Source: Beta vulgaris subsp. vulgaris (Eukaryota; Streptophyta; Magnoliopsida; Caryophyllales; Amaranthaceae). From it: a stretch of 64,000 nucleotides of DNA. Position numbers and translations under genes: made by a program. Location: the NCBI RefSeq assembly GCF_026745355.1, contig NC_079206.1, positions 8,221,531-8,285,530 on the forward strand, read 5' to 3'. This document shows, in pieces, positions 22,327 to 34,581 of this stretch (its first letter is position 1; each line of letters starts with the position of its first letter). Below the pieces are notes generated by a model. That model worked only from the letters and a program-made list of their open reading frames with translations. It ran no database searches and had not been told where the DNA came from.

Positions 22327-25300
22327 CTAGCCTTTAGGGCCACCAACTATATGCAAAACCTTCTCCCTCAGCTTCTCAATCGTCTGTAAGAAGTAAGCAA
22401 GGGCCTTAAGAACACTGAGCATTGAGAAAATAGAGCACAAGTATAGTATATAGAACATGCATACCAAACTAGCACTCTGCTCCCATTTCTTAACACGAGC
22501 AAAGGCATCTTTGAGATGGGAGCAATAATGATGATCATATTTAAGGTAATATGTTGAATTTTCAGTAGCTTCTGCTACCCACATATGGTTCACGTGATCC
22601 TTAGCTCTCTTCACAAGATTACAAAAGCCAATCTGTTACAAAAGCAAAAGAAAGTCAAGCTTGGGATGTAAAATCCATAAAAAAGCAACTTCATGTTAGT
22701 AATCATCAATTTATGACAATTTGAATTGATAACGAGCTAAAGATGAGCAAATGGCAATGGAGTTATGCAACTACATAATTCAGTGCTCATAAGTATTTTG
22801 GGGCAAGCAAAATTCTTATTCCATTCTATGTCAGTGCCTCAGTGGTCAATTCACCAGGGTCACTGATTAACCCTTTGTAAAGAAAAGAGGGGAGGAAAAA
22901 CAAGGGAAGAAGAAGAAGACCAAACACTCCTGGCTCCATCTCCTCCCAAATACCATTCTAAAATGTCAGTTATACCCACATCCTAACTGTGCTGCATTGA
23001 GGGAACTCAATCGATAATTATTTGCACCCTAAGAAAAAAAACAATTAAAAAATAACAGATCCCAAGTATACATAAATCGAGATGCATATAGGCTCTTTTC
23101 CTTTACCTCAGTTTCCAATGAGAATATTTCAACAGTGATATGACAGGAAACAAATGACTATAAACCTAGAAGCTAGTAAAGCATCTCTAAATATAGTTTT
23201 CTTTTCGCAGCAGATATGTGGTGAAGATCATCTACTTCAGGAGCAGAAATCTTGCTCAGTACTAAGAAAGAAAAAGGAAGGATTATTATCATGCTTGATC
23301 CTGAGCATACTTGATGAGGATAATCTTCCTTGCAACTTATCGTACTCTCCACTGCCCCCTTCCAAGCTAAAATCGTCCTATCAAATGCTAAAATCCCATT
23401 CATACACATACTGCTAAAAAGACACCATTATAACCAAGTTCTCCAGCTTTAATATACTTACTATGCTGCCAAGAAGGTTATGGTTAATTGGAGATGTTGA
23501 ATCATCATCACTGCAAGGGGAACAGAAGCTAATAGCCAACAAGGAGATTGTTGATACTTCTGTTTGTAACTCGCACAAGGTTCCATCAGTAACAAACACC
23601 CATTGTCTCTTCTGCTGACCAGATATGTACTCCAGGCCCACGTGTAAAACTAACACAGCAGTATCAAATTCACTGCACAGCCAAAGTATGAGAGTAAGCA
23701 TGACCACATAAATTCACGACTTTCTGGAAGCACACCTATGAATTTTATAATTAAAAAATTGCTACCAAAGTATTATCACCTGGACAAAGGAACCTCTCCC
23801 ATTCTTGATAATGATATCCGCTTGCGAGGATTGAAGAAGGGCCTACAGAAAGAACACAGCGAGCTTAATTTTAGCCTGAAATATAAACAATTTCACCATC
23901 TAGTGAACAGATAGTTACCCAAAAGATTCCTTCTCTTTTATAGTCAAAGGCTTCCATTTAATGCTTGATCCTTTAGCTTGAAGATAGAGTGTAGTTGAAT
24001 CAGAATGCAGCGGTATGAGACCTGAGATAGCATAAGCCTCCCCCTCTACCAGCTCAAGTTTCTGATAAACAAGAATTTTTTTTCAGAATGAGATGCATTC
24101 AGACAAGAAAGGCAGTAGGTCCAGATGATATGTGAAGGCAGAAGCTATGTCTAAGTGTTGAACATGCAACAGATATTCTCTTAATTTCTACCTACCTGCT
24201 GTTCAGTAGGATTCCAAATTGTAATTAATCCTTCTCTTAGAACTTCACTTGCATACTGTCCTCTACTTCTTAGTCCAACAACCCTTACTCGCATAAATGG
24301 CGTGACTTCTCTAGCACTTAATCCTGCATCTTCAAGTGCTTTCTCGATCAATCTCTGCATGTTGCACTGCCTGGTTTCCTATAGTCAGGACAGTAAATTA
24401 GCTAGCAAAAATAATCTAGATTCTCATCAAAAAAAAAAAAAAAAAAAAAAAAAAGCAGAAATGCACCTCCACTTTTGCTCGATACTTGGAGAATGCTGCT
24501 AGCTGCTCAGAGCTCATTTCTGCCATCAACAGTTCTGGTTCAGCAGCACTCTCAAGCATCTTCAGGATATTTGCTCCTTCATTGTCATAGTCATTCTCTG
24601 TACAAGAACCGACCAGACCTCTCTGGAAGTCTGACGTCATTCCTTCTATGATGTTAGTCCGCCTACTCGAATAAGCTTGAGACAATTAGTATGAAGCATT
24701 TTCAGAATCAAAATATTGAAAATATTTTGTTAGGTATATATGTTCTTAAAGAAGCTATGGTCCCAAAATTTCCATCTGCTTAGAACAAAATTTTGTATAT
24801 CATTTGTTCGAAATTTTTAATTTTTTTCAGGGGGAGAGGGGAGTGGTTGGGAGGATCCCCCATCAAGGAGTCTGAAAAACACAACAATATCACAGCATCT
24901 CTATAAAGGCTGGCAGGATACAGCTCCGGATATACCAAGATTTGGAGGCCCAGTGTGTTTTAAGAATATATCTTCTATCACCTTCAACTTAAAAAATGTT
25001 TCCTTGTCTAATTACCTTTCTCCAGCAAAACTTTCGGAACCAACCTCCCCTACTAATCTCCCCTTATTAGGGATCCGGTTGCATCCATCCAGAGCTCTCT
25101 ACTCTTAAGGCCCTGCCAAGTGCCAATGGTGGGATAATAGCTAGGTGGTTGCTGCTGTCATTGTGCAGACTTGCATCACCAAATCCCAAGCTTTTTATAT
25201 ATAGAAACAGTCAGCCGAATTGATCATTTATTCGTAAAGTATATATATAATTAATTGATACTTTCTGACTTGCACGAATTTAAATTTTAAGTTACCCCGA

Positions 25301-28300
25301 TTTATGTCAGCCGAGTTGATCATTTATTTTATTCGTGAAGTATTTATATAATTAATTGATACTTTCTGACTTGCCGAAACTAAACTTTTAGTTACCCCGA
25401 TTTATCCAATTCAAAGTACTCATAGGAGATAGCAATGGATTATCAAAACAATTGGCGTAGCTAAGTTTTGTGTTTTTGCCTTTAACTGTATATGCCTTAA
25501 ATCAGAGAAGCTTGCAAGATAGGGAAAGATTCAAAAGTAGAAAATTATGCAGAATTATATTCATGTACCGTGTCGAGATAAGATTAGCCAACGAAAACAA
25601 TCATGAAAGATAAAACTTTAATGGTGCAAGTGATTATGCTAATTTAAGAATGATACATGGAATAAAATGGCGACTATAATTCCAGCGTGACTAAAAACTG
25701 ATCATTAAAACAGGAAGGAAACAATTAGGCATCTTACTAGCAATTCAAAAGCAAATGGTACCACAACACACAAGTAATCCATCATAATTAAAAAAGTGAT
25801 CATTGATTGAAAAGCGAAACAATTTCACCTCACCAAAAATGACAGACAATTCACGGTGACTAAAGATGATCATTAGTTCAAAAGGGGGACAATCACACAT
25901 CTAACTAACAACGACAGGACAAACCTCACCTCTGGTTGTAAAGCTGGGTAAGTGAAGCCTCCATCTTCTCGGACCTCACAATACATCCTCCACTCTTCAA
26001 CCTACAGAAAACAGATTCGATCTAAATTAAAACATGAAAAGCAATATATATTGTTCATATGTGCAGCAGCAACATGAGAAAGTTACCTTTCCTTGTAAAG
26101 GACAGGATATATCCTGGTAACTCCAACTAGGGTCCTAGGGATTAGACCTCCCTTACCCTTGATGCATCTAAATGCCAAAGGTGCGCATGCCCCTCTACCT
26201 TCAATTTCAAAATAGAATCAGACAAAGTGCCAAGACCATGAGACTATTACTAAGCTAGGACAAAAGGCTATGGGACAAGAGAAGTAAGTCACTAAATGAC
26301 ACTTACAGAATCCTAAACGTTCATGCCAGCTAACTCTGTACGTCCCATTTATATGCAGCATTAAACTAATCGTTGGTGATGCCTGAGATTTCAGTAGAAG
26401 TCCTGAGAAACCATTCAAAGGGAAATCGGAAGTACTCAGCTATTCTAAATCTTGAAGAAAACCAGAAGGGAAACAAACCTTGAGGGGAGATACAGGTCCA
26501 TCCCAGCCAATTAAACCAGCTCCACATATCTACAGGACAAATAACCATTAAAAAACTGTCGTTTCAATGACAGTGCTCTCAGAAAAATAAGGAGTGCTTC
26601 AAGCAGAAATGCAATACCCGTAGTTTTTGTCCCACAAATAACTTTCCTGCAGCAAGTTGCTTTGATAGCAAGACATCCAACTGGGCACATACTGAGTACC
26701 ACCCATCAGTCAGTTCTATTCTGGAATTGTTACTATTTTCAGCCATACTTGTACTGAGATTCTCAATCTCAGAGACACATAGCACCAGCATGGAAGAAGG
26801 TGATGCGTCTCCTTCTAAAATTCTCTTAATTGCAGAACGCTGACCATGATTAACTTCACGTTCATATCTGCAAAAGTGGATTGGAGAAAAAAAGTGATGT
26901 CACCTGGAAACACTTCAAGCTCCTAGGTCAATAAGGGACAATAATTATAATTGTCATTTACCTATATCTTAATTCCTCAAGCACATTTGAAACAGTTAAA
27001 AATCTCATCATAAATTTAGATGAATAACACCTATCATAGCTTGCAAGTTTCCACACAATCCACTTGCAATGATTTGCAACCCACCTACCGGAAATGCAAA
27101 AAAAAAAATTAATTTCAATAAACTTTATGAGTAACAACTAACAACGCAGCATAGCTCCATAACAGCTTAGTATTGGAAATATGTTCTCCAACTATGTTGA
27201 GAAAGCAGAAAATTTGAAACTAAATTTCAACTGACCCATATAATTTATATCTTCATAGATTATTAATTCTGCAAAGCAGAATGTGGTCTATCTCATTGTG
27301 TCCTGACTGTCCTCATCTAACAAAAAGTTGAATATCACATAAATCTGGGAGCAGCGTGGCACAAAGGACTGTCACTAGTTTATAGAAGTGGCTTCCGCTA
27401 AAGAAGTTCATGGCCATCCCGTGAAGGGGAGGGGGGTTAAGCCAACCTAGGTCTCCCGATAATCTCTATAGGTAACTAACAGACGCAATCAATCTTCACA
27501 GTATAAACATTAACATAAATGTCCTTATAGTAACTTGACTCATGCATCTGATTCCATTTTGATGGAAGTAAGGCTCTAACGTTGTTGTTTTTGTTGTTGT
27601 TGTTGTCATTGTTATTGTTGTTTTCTTATCGAGATGAGGTGTTCATCATTCTGCATGTCTTGGTTGGTAAAACATCAGGTAAACAATGCAAGCATCAAAA
27701 ACTAGCTTGAGCTCAAGAAGTCCAAGGAAATATTAGATATAAATGCACTCCATCCATTTAGGCCAAGAATCAAATTTTCTATATCCCCAAAAATAATACA
27801 ACTCTGCAAAGACAAGAAGTCTGTGTCTAGTAGAGGGAAGATCTGAAAAGGAATATAATCAAATATAAATTTACTCTTTTGATGCATGTTGCACGGAAGC
27901 TCCCGACTGAACCAGCATATGATATAAATTTTCAGCACCAATTGGCTGGGATCCATCACAAAATATGTATTTCTCTGAAGCTCGAGAAGTTATCTGCCGT
28001 ACTTGCTCTGATAAATGCTCCAGCTATATTCATTAAAGTTCCATGAAACATTTAGCAAAAGTATATGAAGCATTAGAAGTAAAAATGCATCAGGATACCT
28101 TTGCTTACCATTTCTGGATAGATCGGAGGCTCTTTAAAAAACTCCTTGACATATAATCTTGGAAGCTGAAATGGATAACGGGTACAAACCCTTTTTTTAG
28201 AATTTGAAGCCTCGGGTTCCATGTTGGGAAATCCTGAATCATGAAAAGCCTGTTAAATGGGGATGGATGATTCAATTTTGTCAATCCCATCAGATGATCT

Positions 28301-30558
28301 CGTAAACTCACCGTTAGGCGCCGAGGAAAGGTTACAGTTTAAAGGAGTAATGAACTTTGAACTTCTTGGCATCTTGAATGGAGAGGCAGAAGTTCTTGTC
28401 CCAAATCTCCTTATCTCAGCGGTTGTTCCTTTCTTAGTTGAAGAGTCAATGCCTCTGGTGTTTGTAATATCAACAAGTGGCCCCCCGGATGGCTTTGAGA
28501 ATCTATGGAAACCTGGACCTGAACCAATTCCCATAGAGTGCTGCAGTACTGTATCAGGAACAAGGGGCTTTGCTTGCAAACTCTTTGTTGGACAATATGA
28601 GGATAGTTTACCATTTGATTTACAGATGCTTTCCTCAGCATCAAATTTCCCCATCAAATTGGTCCCTGAGATCAATGTCTCTGATTTGGCTTCTGATGAC
28701 TTTCTGCTAGAAGATGACTTCATTGGTGATACAAAGATTTTTGGATTTTCTTCAAATTGATGAGAAGAATCAGTCTTGTTCTCTTTGTTAAAGAGGCTCC
28801 CATCAGAATTGCTATACTTCATAAATGAAAACATGGAAGCACCTGCATCTCCCTCGTTTAAAAGACTGTCCATGTCTGGGTCACCAAGAAGGTTTTTTGC
28901 TCGCTGCAAAGCATCCCTCGAAACTGAAACAGATCTACCACCTGCAGTCTGGAACTTAACTGCAGACTGTTTGGTAGTAGAATTAGACACCTCTGGTCGT
29001 AGAATTTCACCAACATCTTCCTCAACCAACTCAGTTCCTGGTGAATCACCCTTCAAATGGAATGGAACCTTTGCACAGAGTGTATCATTCTCAGTTCCCA
29101 TACTGTTGATCCCCATCTGTGTTTTCTGTAAATGGAATCTTTTCTCAAATGTAGACTTGTCCACTCCACGAAATTTCTTCTTTGCAGGCTCAAAGCCTTG
29201 GATGGTGCATTCTTCATTACTTTCGTCGACACCCAACAATGCTCTAGCTCTAAGAAGTCCAGTTGAAGATATATTGACTGTCTTCCCAGAGCCCGTTTGA
29301 AACATGGAATTTGGAGAACTGAACCCATTTCCTTTATAACATGGTTTCCCTGAAAAGTAGTTGATCCAAATTTACATGTGCTGTAATACTAAAAACAAAG
29401 GAACCTATTAAGCATATCATGTAGAAATCTCATGTTAATCTGATTGCATGAACCGCTCCAATCCTAACACCCCAATTATGTGTCGCATTCCACTTATCCT
29501 TTAGAATTAAAAATGTATGATTTAAAAAGCATAATGAAAAACCTTTTGAAAGAATACGGTGACTCCCAAAAGGAAGTCCGACTTGTTCACTAAAATCTAA
29601 GAAACATCATGCAAGAAATATCAAAGATAACCTATGCTGCTATAAAACACCGAGCATCAAATATGATAAAATATACAAGTGTCAAACACTCTGAAGCTCG
29701 AACTATTGACACAGGTGCGGAGACACAACATTCATAAAACATATTTCTGATTGTAACAGGCTTTTGAATGTGTGCTACTTCTTGTTAAATTTCTCATCCC
29801 AAGCCCAGTTTTGAGCACATAACTCGCTCTTCCTTTTCCCTTTATTGGCTATTAATTTTTCTATGACTTTGCAGATCAACAGAATTGAGATTTCACGCGT
29901 CCAAGTGAAAATCAATGTGTCTGGTAACCATTCCAAATCCTTGTCGAAGTCTCAAATGTCCGACACAGAGTACTAAAGTTAATTACAAGAGTTAAAGTAT
30001 CATGAATAATGTATTCAACAAATAATACTCAGTAACTCTTGCATATAATTAGCTTATAATACAGTAAAATTTAGACCATCAAAATCCAATTCCCAAATTT
30101 TCAATCACATTAATATCAATCTCAGCTAAGATATAAAATTAATACATCAATTAAAACTAAAACCCTAACCTGTGTCAAATTTACTGATACAATCATCTCC
30201 AAGAACAGCAGAAGCTTTAGCAATCGACGACTTCTTTATAACAACAGAGCTTCCGAATCCAGTTCGAAACATCGGAATATCATCATCAACATTTCGTTTA
30301 TCACAATCCTCCAAAATCTTCGAACAACCTGCGCAAATTTTCCAACATTCAGCAAAATCAAAATCGACAAAAAAATGAGTGAGGACTTGAGGAGAGAGAA
30401 GAAATACCTTGAACCAAAACATCATGGAATGAAGGGAGAGTAGTAGGAGGAGGAGAATAGTGAAGTTGATTATCTTGATGAGAAGGTTTAGAAATTGGAG
30501 ATATTTCCCACCGGAAATTATCTCCGGCGTCGGAAAATATCTGCCAAGATGACACCAT
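22327..30558 (-). CDS. BRCA2: BRCA2 homologue, homologous recombination mediator
   Basis: Eighteen minus-strand exons join in frame: 30558-30408, 30328-30170, 29349-28312, 28233-28109, 28023-27875, 27084-26962, 26867-26618, 26529-26479, 26382-26307, 26198-26087, 26001-25930, 24662-24467, 24378-24196, 24061-23919, 23842-23780, 23672-23462, 22632-22465, 22383-22327. The product is 1108 residues, close to Arabidopsis BRCA2 (about 1150). BRC repeats that bind RAD51 lie near residues 70-97 (FRTGFGSSVVI), 119-148 (FQTGSGKTVNI) and 235-265 (FQTAGGRSVSV). The helical domain spans roughly 510-620 (LYHMLVQSGASVQHASKEW) and the OB folds follow (VELTDGWY-like IELTDGWYSV; QWVFVTDGT). It loads RAD51/DMC1 on ssDNA in meiosis and repair. 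An in-frame ATG at 30585 exists, but the 30558 start (MVSSWQIF) matches the known plant N-terminus. Confidence 0.95.
25211..25402. repeat. ~100-bp tandem duplication in BRCA2 intron 11
   Basis: The segment CAGCCGAATTGATCATTTAT through AGTTACCCCGATTTAT occurs twice in tandem with small indels. It is intronic and away from splice sites. Confidence 0.75.
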
Positions 30559-30737
30559 TCGGTGTCGACGGCGAGATTTCGTCAATTTTCCGGTGAATTT
30601 TGGGATTTAGGGTTTTTTTTCCCTTTTGGTGGAGATTTGCAGAGTTTTTTGTGTGAAAAGTTTTCTCAAGGCGGGAATTTTGAAGTTTTTAGATTGTAGA
30701 GTGTAGAATGTACTGTAGTACCTCTATATATATAGAG

Positions 30738-30908
30738 TTTGTCTTGTAAGAGACCGTCTACTTTTAAATTATAATTAGACAATGGTAAGCTAATATTAAA
30801 AAGAGAATTAGCCTACTAGTGACTAGGTTAATTTCTTTCGGTGACTAGTTTAATTCATTTAGTAACTAAGTCTACTTTTATATTAAAATTAGACTATCTC
30901 TTTTAATA
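30738..30908. mobile_element. ~170-bp MITE, family 'AGAGAC-GTCTA' (copy 2)
   Basis: It begins TTTGTCTTGTAAGAGACCGT and ends AATTAGACTATCTCTTTTAA, the inverse orientation of copy 1 at 3002-3168. It lies about 180 bp upstream of the BRCA2 start codon. Confidence 0.65.
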
Positions 30909-31779
30909 ATTTTTGATATATATAAATGAAAATCTTGTACTTCCTATTCCTAGAAAGTAAGATGATGATTTTTGTCAAGTGGGGGGAAATTTCGGGATCT
31001 TATATTGCAATGTGTAAGAATCGGACATCTGTTATAGTTGAAGAAGGACTTTTAATCAACTAGCTCGCTTGATTCTTATCGTGATAGTTTACTAGTATGT
31101 AAATGTATGTTGATGATGCACGGTTTTGACCCACGGATAAGAGGTGGCTGATCATTAAAAAAATTCAAGTCGCGTGAGTTGTAATAATGTACTCCACAAA
31201 AAAATTTCTAGTTATTTATCTATAAAAATTGTGAATAGTTACTATTTTGAAGATATACTTATTTCGCTCTTTATTAATTGCAAACATTTGAGTTGTTATA
31301 TTTGTCCATCCATGATAGGTTATCATACACTTGTTAAAAATAAAATTCTAGCAAAACCTCTTAATAATGTAGGGGGGTGAGTAGGATCAAATTCATAGAC
31401 GGATGGTTGCTTTAATATAGTTTTTAAGGTATGGAAAAACTAAACAAGGACACAAATATAGGAATCAGGTTCTAAACTAATAAAGTATGTGTATATGAAT
31501 CGCCAACAATCGACCGTCATTGTTTGCCTCGTCAGTATATCAATGGTCGATATCCACCAATTTTAGTGCTTTGCAAATGGAGGACCCAAAGTTTTAATGA
31601 CGACCAAGGTCGCCATTGTCATTGCTTGGAGCACCTTACACCATGAGCAATACAACAAACTGAGCAATAAAGAAGAATACATGTCAGGCGGTCAAGATGG
31701 GATAAGCACTTGTGATCCGCTACAATTCACGCCACCACCCGTAGAAAAGTTTTAGGAAAAAAAAATATCCGGGCCCAAA

Positions 31780-33062
31780 TAAGTTAGAAAATACTCCAGA
31801 ACAACCATAATTGAAGGTCATAATACACGCTTTCGGACGTTCACAGGGTCTGGATATCGTAAACATTTGGATGCCTCCTTAAGACATGGGAACTCAAGTT
31901 AAGGACTGCTATAGTTAGGAAAGGACATATGATGACTTTCACGTCAATTTATGACAATTGTGGGTTGCATCGAAAAAGAGTAAATGGGGGTGTTTAGAGG
32001 CTTTTCGAGGCAACGCACAGGGTCCCAAACACTTGAAATACGTTACAGGTCTTGTCGGCTCCCCTAGGAAGATTTTAGTACAAAAATATGGATGGCCCCA
32101 GAGAAGTTCGAAAATATCACAAAACCGCCAAAATTGAAGGTTAATACACGTTTTCGAAGGTTCCTAAGGCCTTAAAACTGGAAGACATGGGGATGCCACC
32201 TGGGAACATGGGAGGTCAATTTAAGATCTGCCATGACTTGGGACGGGCATATGACGACATTCACGACCATTTTGGGGTCATTCCGAGGTTGCACCGGGGA
32301 AAATATAAATGGGTTATCTAGAGGCATCGAAGAGTTCCAAGCATCCTGCATAGTTTACAACTTATGTCGAATCCCTTACGAAGGTTTTGGGAGAACGATA
32401 TGACCAGGTCTGAAAAATTGAAGGTGATAATACACGCTTTCGGATGTTTCCGGAGCCCTGACACCTTAGGCCATGAGATGCCTCGTTGGGACATGGGAGG
32501 TCAATTATAAGAACTTGCATGGCTTATAAACGGGCATTTAACGACTTTCACGACTATTTTGGTGCCATTCGAAGGTTGCACCAAAAAAGTATAAATGTTG
32601 TATTTAGAGACTTTATAAGGCAACACAAAGGGTCCAAGCACCTTGGATACATTACAAGTCATGCTGGTGTCCATAAAAAGTTTTTAGAAGAAAATTACGA
32701 TCGGGCATGGCAAAGTTTGAAAATTCCCTTAAAACCGCAAAAAATCAAAGCTTATAGTAAACATTTTCGGATGTTCTCAAGGCTTGGGCATATGAGGCCA
32801 TGGGATGCAACTCGGTAACAATGGGATGTAATTTACGAACTCTCATAGCTGAGAACATGCATAAAATGACTTTCACGACCATGTCGACGCTGCATCGACA
32901 ACGTATAATTTGGGTATTTAGAGCTATTCTAAAGCTACGCAATTGTTTAAAGGCCGAAGCACTCGGGATACATTACAAGACGTCGAAGCCCATAGGAAGG
33001 TTTTAGGCGAAAAATATAACAGGGCCTAAGGAAGTCAAAAAATACCCCAAAACCGCGAAAAT
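31780..33062. repeat. Degenerate ~320-bp tandem array, about 4 copies
   Basis: The phrase TAATACACGCTTTCGGACGT recurs in diverged form near 31823, 32145, 32431 and 32756, with the associated AAAACCGCAAAAATTGAAGG and GGTTGCACC...AGTATAAATGG phrases in the same order. Spacing is about 322, 286 and 325 bp; the second unit carries a ~38-bp deletion. GC content is higher than in the flanks. No ORF runs through it. Confidence 0.8.
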
Positions 33063-33227
33063 TAGATAGATGGCTTATTCTGATGACTATTGTGTGTGAA
33101 ACTCATAAGGGATAACACCAAAGATTAATATATATATTTGTCATTATTTGTTTTTTCATCGAAGAAGAAGTGCAATTATTGATCCTACTTTAGGAATTTT
33201 ACGAGTTGATGATGTTATGATATACGA

Positions 33228-33569
33228 CCCGTTTGGTAGTCGTTAATAAATTGCGGTAATGGGAATGAATTTTAAGTGTAATTTTATTAGGGAAGCACCC
33301 TTAAAATCTCCATGGGGAGGCATTTTTTCTCCATGGACAAGCAATCTCACCCCTAAACGTGTGTTTTTGTCTTCAAGGGGAAGCAATTTTCATTACCACT
33401 CATTACCACCCTACAAGGTGGTATTGGATAGGAATGAAAATTCAAGAAGGAAAGTAGACACTTTAGGATAAATTAGCATTACCATGGTAATGAACAATGA
33501 TATTTTTAACAAATTTACACACAAATTCATTCCCATTACCACCATTTATGACCAACTACCAAACGGGCC
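33228..33569. mobile_element. MITE with CCCGTTTGGTAGT ends
   Basis: CCCGTTTGGTAGTCGTTAAT at the left and ACTACCAAACGGG at the right are inverted, and the inner GGTAATGGGAATGAATTT is also mirrored (AAATTCATTCCCATTACC), giving arms of about 45 bp. Confidence 0.7.
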
Positions 33570-33963
33570 GTAGTGCTATTCATCATAAGTTTCATGGCTT
33601 CTTTTCTACATTGTGATATCTCCTATGCAGCCTGACTGCTCCTAATAATGCAGATCTCAAAATTTCCTTCATAAGAAATCTTTTATAGAATTAAAAAAAA
33701 AACTACACAGTTCAAAAAGTTTTATACAAATTCGTAATCATGAAAAATGTTCAGAAAGTCAAGAAGAACTCCAAAAGGCTGCATATCTTAGTTTAACCTA
33801 TAACATAATAATTTAAGCAAATATCTATCAATTAACCCATAACATGTATCCGTTTGATAGTCTTATACACAACCTAGTGCGGTTACGCCCATAAATTGAT
33901 AGTCATATATGTCTATGAACTTTAATAATTTATGCTCATATATAAACTGATAAAAAGATAATA

Positions 33964-34488
33964 CTTCCATCTCATAATATATAGTGCTTGTTTTTTACAC
34001 GGTTTTCAAGACGTAACTTTGACCTTTAATGTCTTCAATTTCGTATTAATAAAAAATATAAAAAGTTGATATTATGAAACTACACATTGAGACTAGAGGT
34101 GATTATTTTGGCCCGCCCCGCGGGCTCGACCCGATTTTTGAGCGGGGTCTGGGCAGTTTTTTTTGCCCGCGATCGGGCCCGACCCGATTTTCTTGGCTAT
34201 GGGCAAGCCAACAAGATTTTTAGTCTATTTTCTGACCCAGTCCGATTTCGGCCCGAAATAGTATCTTTGGGCACAAAATTTTGGCCCGACCCGACCAATA
34301 GGCAAATATTTGTAGACGCGACCCAACTCGAATCTGGGCCGGCTCATGTTCACCTCTAATTGAGACGGATCTAACAAGATCGTATATAAATAATTTTTTT
34401 TATTATATATGTAAATGAGAATTTTCAATTAAAAATTTTAAAATCTAACCCATAAAAAATGATGCAGGCCCTATATTATTGGAGGGAG
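33964..34488. mobile_element. Stowaway-like MITE carrying a nested hAT MITE
   Basis: Left end CTTCCATCTCATAATATATA and right end CTATATTATTGGAGGGAG are inverted. The element is interrupted at 34094 by a second element. The outer right end is only about 90 bp upstream of the MATE start codon. Confidence 0.6.
34094..34358. mobile_element. Nested hAT-type MITE with perfect 8-bp duplication
   Basis: The termini TAGAGGTGA and TCACCTCTA (exact inverted 9-mers) are flanked by ATTGAGAC on both sides (34086-34093 and 34359-34366), the 8-bp target duplication expected for hAT. The 265-bp interior is rich in GGCCCGACCCG-type motifs, unlike the AT-rich surroundings. Confidence 0.9.
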
Positions 34489-34581
34489 ATTATGTGATAT
34501 TTTTACTACCACATCCGTTAAATTAGTTGCTACACAAAATAATAAAAATATCTCTCTCTCCTTCATTCTGTAGAATCTGTA

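Larger units (their letters stand above)
30559..34581. other. Divergent promoter region between BRCA2 and the MATE gene
   Basis: The BRCA2 5' UTR/promoter (first ~150 bp) is followed by a MITE (30738-30908), undefined AT-rich DNA, a degenerate tandem array (31780-33062), another MITE (33228-33569) and the nested MITE pair (33964-34488). No gene is supportable. Confidence 0.5.

Noticed and set aside
28257..29300. Plus-strand open frames of 167 and 174 residues
   Set aside because: They are antisense shadows of the large BRCA2 exon 3, whose minus-strand frame contains BRC repeats and joins in frame to its neighbours.
32486..32818. 110-residue frame in the degenerate tandem array
   Set aside because: The frame is not maintained in neighbouring units, so it is a chance opening.
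34087..34359. 90-residue frame upstream of the MATE gene
   Set aside because: It coincides with the hAT MITE between its target duplications and consists of the GGCCCGACCC-type repeats.
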